DNA of 49,734 nt from Bacillota bacterium. Its GTDB lineage: Bacteria > Bacillota > Clostridia > Acetivibrionales > DSM-1351. Of the stretch, positions 44,373-49,734 are shown one piece after another. The translations under genes and the position numbers were made by a program. Position 1 is the first letter of the stretch. The number at the start of each line of letters is the position of its first letter. The DNA lies in assembly GCA_023397905.1 (NCBI GenBank), contig JAEWSZ010000185.1, forward strand, positions 1-49,734, in the 5' to 3' direction. Below the pieces are notes generated by a model. It was given only the letters and a program-made list of their open reading frames with translations. It searched no databases and was not told where the DNA came from.

Positions 44373-44897
44373 ACCTGAAAAAAATTACAGTTGTGAAATA
44401 AGTAAATTCAATACAATATAATATAAGACTCTCAGTCTATATCTTGCGCTTCTCCTTTGCAGCAAGCGGTTTAAGTAATAAAAACCGCCGGCTGTAAGAA
44501 GAAGCGTTTTTATTGTCCAGGAAAGTATAAAATTTAAAGGTTAAAAACTTTTAATAGTGAGTGTTACAGAATAAATGTAAAACAATTCCTAAACAATAAA
44601 AAAGTATTGATTAATGCGCGTGCCGGAATTTCCTCAGCACAATTACAGAACAATATGTTATGTTCAATTTTTGACCTGGCCTCTGCAAATTTTGATAATT
44701 TCCCGTGAAATACGTCATTGTGCACTAAAATAAATGATTGAAATCAATGGGTTTTAGTTAAAATAGCTAAAAGCTGATGCTTAAAAATTGATATACGGAA
44801 TGAAAAATCGGATTGTTTTCAACTGCTGAAGTACCCGATATAATCGAATCAGGTTAAAGGTATACATTTAGCCGATAACAGAATAAGGAGGATTTAT
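44373..44897 (+). promoter_or_regulatory. Long gap with terminator and promoter of the LplABC-type operon
   Basis: No gene is seen in these 525 bases. A long imperfect hairpin at 44446-44506 (GCGCTTCT...GCGGTTT against AAACCGCC...AGAAGCG) followed by TTTTTATT at 44507-44514 should terminate the GH110-like message. TATAAT at 44839-44844 is a likely -10 for the next operon; the -35 is weak (TTTTCA at 44816). The remainder is AT-rich with no element I can name. Confidence 0.6.
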
Positions 44898-46550
44898 ATG
44901 AAAAGATTAGCAAAAGCTCTGGCATTATTACTGTGCGTTATAATGCTGGGAGGTATTTTCAGCGCCTGCTCGGGCTCCGGCAACACTTCCGGCGATACTT
45001 CCGCAAACAGCGGTACGGCTTCAAAAACGTCAGCAGCAGGGGAAGGTACATTTGCACGTAATGACAAAGGCTATCCCGATCTGAAAGGCGCAAGCTTTAC
45101 AATCTGGGAAAAGAACTACCGTACAGATTTCACCAATGACTACGCAAAGTTTGCCAGTGTGCAGCAGTTGGAAAAGCAGTTTAATATGAAAGTACAGTTT
45201 ATTCATCCGCCGGCAGGACAGGAAAGTGAAAATTTTTCGATTTTGATGGCGTCTGATAAGCTTCCGGATCTGATATTCAGCAACGGTATCGACGATTATT
45301 ATTCAGGAGGACTCAATGCCGCATACAATGATGGGATACTTTATGATTATACAAAAGAAATAAACGAGACAAACACTCCTAATTTTCTTAAAATTTCAAA
45401 CAGCAACGATTATGTAAAGAGAATGATAAGCGATGACAACGGACGTATCGTAAGACTGGGCGCCAAGCTTTCGGGAAGCGAGACCAGCAACTTCCAGTTC
45501 AACGGACTGTTTGTCAGGGACGACATGCTGAAGGCCACAGGGCTTTCCGTGCCTGAAACAATAGACGACTGGCACCAGCTGCTCACCGCCATGAAGAAGA
45601 ACGGCGTGGAAGTACCGTACGGCGCAAGCCAGGGCAACGGGCTGTGGGGATTTTCATATGCGTGGAACCTGAACATCGACGCAACCAACGGATTTACCGT
45701 TGATCCCAGCGGCAAAGTGGTATATGGCCCGGCTGCCCCGGAATATAAGGATTATCTTGCCACCATGCATCAATGGTTTAATGAGGGCCTTATAAATTCA
45801 GACTATATGAATACCGAAGACAACGATCTCATGGCAATGATAAACAATGACCGTGTGGGCTCCACAAACATGCATGTATGGAACTACCAGACAATTTATT
45901 ATCCCACCACCGAGGAGAAAAATCCTGCAAAGACCCTGACGCCGGTGCAGTTCCCGGTCCTCAAAAAAGGTGATCCGCTGCCGCGTGTCCGTGCCAACAG
46001 CAGAAATCTGGGAGATTACAAATATATAACCGCAGATGCAAAGAATCCAACGGCCGCAGTATATCTTCTGGATGCGCTCTACCTGCCTGATGTCAGCACA
46101 TTGATGGAAATGGGACTTGAAAATATAGGCTGGAAAAACGTAGACGGCAAACCTGTTCAAACCGTCATCCCCTCCGATGCGCCTGTTGAAACCAAACTGC
46201 AGGGAGCCTTGACGGAATGGCATACCTATGAAGATACGGATGCGGATCTGCTGCTGAAATATAAATATTACAGCGGCAATGTGCCTGCCGCGCTCAATCT
46301 CTGGAAGCAATGCTCCATAGACGGTACGCTGGCTACTCCATATCTGTATATGACGGATGAGGAATCCAAGACCATCAGCAAAATAAAGGCCGACCTTTCA
46401 ACATATGTTTCTGAAATGACGTTGAAATTTATTACAGGGACGGAGCCCTTAAGCAATTACGATGCTTATATGCAAAATCTCAAAACAATAGGCGTGGATA
46501 AATATCTTGCAGTATACCAGACTGCATATGAACGTTATCTGGCCCGTTAA
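44898..46550 (+). CDS. lplA: Large carbohydrate-binding lipoprotein, LplA type
   Basis: A 550-residue lipoprotein. The lipobox is FSAC with Cys24, followed by a Ser/Thr/Gly linker. The mature part has YPDLKGASFTIWEKNY, LPDLIFSNG and a C-terminal KYLAVYQTAYERY, as in the large Firmicute oligosaccharide binders. The start follows AAGGAGG. Two permeases follow and no ATPase gene is present, so a shared MsmX-type ATPase is expected. The GH110-like gene upstream suggests a galactosylated ligand, which is inference. Confidence 0.9.
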   Translation: MKRLAKALALLLCVIMLGGIFSACSGSGNTSGDTSANSGTASKTSAAGEGTFARNDKGYPDLKGASFTIWEKNYRTDFTNDYAKFASVQQLEKQFNMKVQFIHPPAGQESENFSILMASDKLPDLIFSNGIDDYYSGGLNAAYNDGILYDYTKEINETNTPNFLKISNSNDYVKRMISDDNGRIVRLGAKLSGSETSNFQFNGLFVRDDMLKATGLSVPETIDDWHQLLTAMKKNGVEVPYGASQGNGLWGFSYAWNLNIDATNGFTVDPSGKVVYGPAAPEYKDYLATMHQWFNEGLINSDYMNTEDNDLMAMINNDRVGSTNMHVWNYQTIYYPTTEEKNPAKTLTPVQFPVLKKGDPLPRVRANSRNLGDYKYITADAKNPTAAVYLLDALYLPDVSTLMEMGLENIGWKNVDGKPVQTVIPSDAPVETKLQGALTEWHTYEDTDADLLLKYKYYSGNVPAALNLWKQCSIDGTLATPYLYMTDEESKTISKIKADLSTYVSEMTLKFITGTEPLSNYDAYMQNLKTIGVDKYLAVYQTAYERYLAR

Positions 46551-46566
46551 AACAGAGGGAAAAAGG

Positions 46567-46604
46567 AGGCACAGGCGGTTCTTCAGGGACCTCCTGTGCG
46601 CCTG
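46567..46604 (+). terminator. Stem-loop between binding protein and permease
   Basis: GGAGGCACAGGCGG pairs imperfectly with CCTCCTGTGCGCC and is followed by CCCTTTT. As in the operon at 10468, a hairpin separates the binding protein from its permeases, which fits differential expression. Confidence 0.5.
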
Positions 46605-46647
46605 GCCCTTTTGAGCGCCGCAAGTCATTTCGTCAGGAGAGGTTATT

Positions 46648-47628
46648 ATGAAATCAAGTTTACCCGGGAATACAAAAGGCATAACAAATATATCACCAGG
46701 ACTGGACAGCTATAATCCCAATTTTATACAAAAACTGGGCCGGGATTTCAAAAGGAATAAAATGCTGTATTTTATCCTGCTTCCGGTGATCGTGTATTAT
46801 ATCATTTTCAGCTATCTGCCCATGTATGGTGTGGTTATCGCCTTTCAGAACTATAAGCCGCGTCTTGGCATTTTGGGAAGCCAATGGGTAGGCTTTGAAT
46901 ATTTTATTGAGTTCTTTAAGGGAATGTTCTTTATGAGGACATTTAAAAATACGCTGTTGCTGAGCGTGTACAATTTAATCTTCGGATTTCCGATTCCCAT
47001 CTTATTTGCAATTCTGCTCAATGAACTGAAATCCATGCGGTTTAAAAAAGTGCTCCAGACCATTACCTACCTTCCGCACTTTATTACTATGGTGGTAATA
47101 TGCAGCCTTGTAATTTTATTTACGGACGCCAACGGTTTTATAACACATGTAGTCAACGGTATGACAGGGCACAGCGGAAGCATGATCGGAGACAATAATT
47201 TTTTCAGAAGCATTTACGTCACCTCTGGTATATGGCAGAGCTTCGGATGGGGGTCCATCATCTATCTTGCCGCAATTGCCGGAATAAACGGCGAGCTGTA
47301 TGAAGCAGCTATCATTGACGGCGCAGGCAAGCTCAGGAGGATCATACATGTGACCATCCCCGGAATTATGCCTACGGTGGTGATCATGCTGATACTTCAG
47401 ATAGGCGGTATGATGGATGTGGGCTGGGAAAAAGCGTTTCTTCTGCAATCGCCCCTGACCTACAAAACCTCCGATATAATATCGACCTACGTATACCGCA
47501 AGGGCTTTGAAGATATGAATTTCAGCTTCAGTACCGCAGTCGGGCTGTTTAATTCCGTGATAAATATCGTATTGCTGACCGCCGCAAATTTTGTCAGCAA
47601 GCGCGTATCCTCCAACAGCCTGTGGTAA
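46648..47628 (+). CDS. lplB: ABC sugar permease, LplB type
   Basis: A 326-residue permease with six predicted membrane segments after a cytoplasmic N-terminal tail of about 45 residues. The conserved YLPMYGVVIAFQNYKP and the EAA loop YEAAIIDGAGKLRRIIHVTIP are diagnostic of LplB/YteP proteins. The start follows AGGAGAGG. It is partnered with the next gene. Confidence 0.93.
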   Translation: MKSSLPGNTKGITNISPGLDSYNPNFIQKLGRDFKRNKMLYFILLPVIVYYIIFSYLPMYGVVIAFQNYKPRLGILGSQWVGFEYFIEFFKGMFFMRTFKNTLLLSVYNLIFGFPIPILFAILLNELKSMRFKKVLQTITYLPHFITMVVICSLVILFTDANGFITHVVNGMTGHSGSMIGDNNFFRSIYVTSGIWQSFGWGSIIYLAAIAGINGELYEAAIIDGAGKLRRIIHVTIPGIMPTVVIMLILQIGGMMDVGWEKAFLLQSPLTYKTSDIISTYVYRKGFEDMNFSFSTAVGLFNSVINIVLLTAANFVSKRVSSNSLW

Positions 47629-47649
47629 ATTGTACGGAAAGGAAAAATC

Positions 47650-48552
47650 ATGAAAACAAAAATAAAAATAAGTGCCGGTGAAAGAATTTTTGACGTATTC
47701 AACAATATTTTTATGCTCTTGATGCTTGTGGTCACACTATATCCCATGCTTTATGTGGCGTTTGCCTCATTCAGCGACCCCGGAGAGTTTGCAAAGGTGG
47801 ATTCCTTCCTGCTCAGGCCTGCGGGCTTCTCCCTTGAGGCCTATAAGGCTGTTTTCAAAATGTCCAATATCGGTATAGGCTTCAGGAACACCGCTTTTTA
47901 CCTGGCGGCAGGCACCTTGTTGAGTATGATCCTCACTGTCTTCGGGGCTTACGCATTGTCCAAGCAGGATTTTTACCTGCGCAGGCCTATTATGATATTG
48001 TTGACCGTAACCATGTTTTTCAGCGGAGGAATGATCCCCACATATCTGGTGGTCAACCACATGCATATGACGGATACCATTCTGGCCGTATTGATCCCGG
48101 GCTGCATCAGCACATATAATCTGATCGTAATGCGTACGGCCTTTGAAGGTATACCAGTCAGTCTGATCGAGTCAGCTGAAATGGACGGAGCAAACCAGTT
48201 TACCATTATGATGAGGATTGTGGTCCCTCTGTCGGCGCCAACCCTGGCCACTATTACACTCTTCTACGCCGTGGGGCGGTGGGGCGACTGGTACAGCGCT
48301 CTGGTGTATCTGCAGGGACGCCGTGACCTGTACCCTCTGCAGATGTTTCTAAGGGAGATGCTGGTCAAGGGGGATATGACAGACCCTTCTTACGTGTCTG
48401 CCATAAGCACTTCCCAGTCGGCTTCATATTTGCTGAACCAGGTTGTGAAATACGCCACCATTGTTGTTACGACATTGCCTATTCTGATGGTATACCCGTT
48501 TTTGCAGAGGTATTTTGTAAAGGGTGTAATGATAGGAGCTATCAAGGAATAG
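47650..48552 (+). CDS. lplC: ABC sugar permease, LplC/YtcP type
   Basis: A 300-residue permease with six segments. It has LYPMLYVAFASFSDP near the start, the EAA loop IESAEMDGANQFTIMMRIVVP and the C-terminal YFVKGVMIGAIKE, all typical of YtcP/LplC. It ends 7 bases before the convergent AraC gene. Confidence 0.93.
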   Translation: MKTKIKISAGERIFDVFNNIFMLLMLVVTLYPMLYVAFASFSDPGEFAKVDSFLLRPAGFSLEAYKAVFKMSNIGIGFRNTAFYLAAGTLLSMILTVFGAYALSKQDFYLRRPIMILLTVTMFFSGGMIPTYLVVNHMHMTDTILAVLIPGCISTYNLIVMRTAFEGIPVSLIESAEMDGANQFTIMMRIVVPLSAPTLATITLFYAVGRWGDWYSALVYLQGRRDLYPLQMFLREMLVKGDMTDPSYVSAISTSQSASYLLNQVVKYATIVVTTLPILMVYPFLQRYFVKGVMIGAIKE

Positions 48553-48559
48553 GACGCTT

Positions 48560-49734
48560 CTATTCATTGTACAGTGAATCACGGTATTCTCCCGGTGTGA
48601 TGCCCTCCAGCTTTTTAAATACTCTGATCATGGAGGCCACGCTGTAAAATCCTGTGGACTCTGCAATATCCTTGATCAGAGCGTTTGGATTCCGGTCCAT
48701 TATTTTCTTGGCAGTCACTACACGGTACTGGTGGATATAGTCCAGCAGCCCGATTCCGGCTTCCTCCTTAAAGGTGCGGGAGAGATAGGAGGCAGTGACA
48801 TTGAGTTCGGAGGCAATATTGACCACGGATAAATTGGAATCGTGATAGTTTTCCTGGATGAAATCAAAACATTTCTGTATAAGCCCGGATTTTGTGCTCT
48901 GATCGGCCCGGGGAGAAACGCTTTTTTCATAGTTTACAGCCTTTTTCTGCGCTTCCAGGTATGCTTCATTGATATTATCTATGCTTTGGCAGCTTTTACT
49001 CAGGAAGCTGCGGTAATTGAGAGACAGATTGTTGCTCACGGTCTGGAGCGTCTCGTTGAGCATGAGATAAAAGGAAGCCTGCGTATTGGACACGGTGCCC
49101 GGGCTGTTTAAAAGGCAGGCGTACTGGTAAGTGTCTTCCAGGCTGACGACATAACATACGGCCTGGCCCTTTGAAACGTGGTTGAAGGTACTTTCAATAA
49201 CGGATTTGTTCAAAAGGTTGTGATCCCGCTCGGTCAGGTCGTTGGCGTCCAGCAGCATAACGGGCTCCTCAGGGGCCAGGATAGCCACGGCAAAGCAATC
49301 TCCCACAAAGGAGATGTTATACAGATTGAATATGGATTGTTTCATGCTCTGGTTTCCCGCGATCTTACCTTTTAAAAGCCGGCCCAGATAAATATCCCGG
49401 AAGTCGTTGGCATAGGTTTTGAAAGTATCCTGCATTTGCCTGTGCCGGACCACATACGCCGCCACCGAGTCCTCAAGGGAAGAGGACAAAAGGTTGGCAT
49501 CCCTGTTGTTTTCATCGTGCAGCAGGTTGAAAACTTTCATTATGGGAGTTGTTTTCCTGGCCGCAAGCAGCACGGCAATCCATATTGTGGTGGTTACGCA
49601 GAAAAAGAGCGCCACCAGCGCAAAGTTCCTTGAAAATGCAAAACCGGAAGTCAGAACCTTTTTTGAAACCGCGTAGACAAACCCGATATTGTTATAGGTC
49701 ATATAGCTATGGTAGACCCGGTAGCGCTTGTTGC
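48560..49734 (-). CDS. Membrane-anchored AraC-type regulator, 3' portion
   Basis: The frame stays open to the right edge, so the N-terminus is missing. What is seen is the end of an outside sensing domain, a membrane helix (FALVALFFCVTTTIWIAVLL), a cytoplasmic linker and a C-terminal AraC domain (VVNIASELNVTASYLSRTF and KKLEGITPGEYR). Such one-component proteins sense sugars outside and act on neighbouring lplABC operons. The operon at 44898 is convergent to it and is a likely target. Confidence 0.88.
   Translation of the reverse strand, partial: NKRYRVYHSYMTYNNIGFVYAVSKKVLTSGFAFSRNFALVALFFCVTTTIWIAVLLAARKTTPIMKVFNLLHDENNRDANLLSSSLEDSVAAYVVRHRQMQDTFKTYANDFRDIYLGRLLKGKIAGNQSMKQSIFNLYNISFVGDCFAVAILAPEEPVMLLDANDLTERDHNLLNKSVIESTFNHVSKGQAVCYVVSLEDTYQYACLLNSPGTVSNTQASFYLMLNETLQTVSNNLSLNYRSFLSKSCQSIDNINEAYLEAQKKAVNYEKSVSPRADQSTKSGLIQKCFDFIQENYHDSNLSVVNIASELNVTASYLSRTFKEEAGIGLLDYIHQYRVVTAKKIMDRNPNALIKDIAESTGFYSVASMIRVFKKLEGITPGEYRDSLYNE

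Noticed and set aside
1..49734. CRISPR array, tRNA, rRNA, prophage or intact insertion sequence
   Set aside because: No regular spaced repeats, no tRNA-like cloverleaf and no transposase or phage structural genes were found on reading through.

Overview
The window looks like a chromosome segment of an anaerobic, spore-forming member of the Clostridia. The signs are a radical-SAM spore photoproduct lyase-type gene, an EFR1-type flavodoxin-ferredoxin gene, many lipoprotein-dependent carbohydrate ABC importers without their own ATPases, YesM/YesN-type two-component pairs and strong Shine-Dalgarno sites. The genus cannot be named from the sequence alone. No rRNA, tRNA, CRISPR array, intact insertion sequence or prophage is visible.

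Layout. 1-1665: the 3' end of a sugar-type solute-binding protein and a glycerophosphodiester phosphodiesterase. 1940-2941: a LacI-family regulator. 3053-5621: a SsuBC/ThiYZ-like importer whose binding-protein gene is convergent to the ATPase and permease genes. 5766-6518: a polysaccharide deacetylase. 6770-10205: a YesN/YesM-type regulator and kinase, divergent from a sugar ABC operon. 10468-20412: binding protein, two permeases, GH95 alpha-fucosidase-type enzyme, GH65 glycoside phosphorylase, beta-phosphoglucomutase and a serine hydrolase. The cytoplasmic enzymes lack signal peptides, so the picture is uptake of a decorated oligosaccharide followed by intracellular trimming, phosphorolysis and entry into glycolysis.

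20629-29477 is an envelope-sensing region. It holds an OmpR-type regulator and kinase followed by a secreted PepSY-like protein. A second OmpR-type pair follows, convergent to an operon of an ABC ATPase, an ABC-2 permease and a DUF4097-like lipoprotein. A decayed TetR C-terminal fragment and a fossil of an ATPase gene end lie beside that operon.

29461-34488 is an iron-siderophore uptake locus: an AraC regulator divergent from a binding lipoprotein, two FecCD permeases and an ATPase. A near-consensus Fur box sits inside the promoter spacer. 34701-36678 holds a GT4 glycosyltransferase and a PlsC-type acyltransferase, probably for a membrane glycolipid. 36675-38231 is a flavodoxin-ferredoxin gene divergent from a TetR regulator, with two copies of one palindromic operator between them.

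38353-42590 is the least expected unit: an orphan YesN-type regulator, a nucleoside phosphorylase/MTAN-like protein, a spore photoproduct lyase-family radical SAM enzyme and a short-chain dehydrogenase. The first three overlap and the fourth follows after 56 bases. After it come a cytoplasmic parallel beta-helix enzyme resembling GH110 alpha-1,3-galactosidases (42690-44372), an LplABC-type importer (44898-48552) and a convergent membrane-anchored AraC regulator that runs off the right edge.
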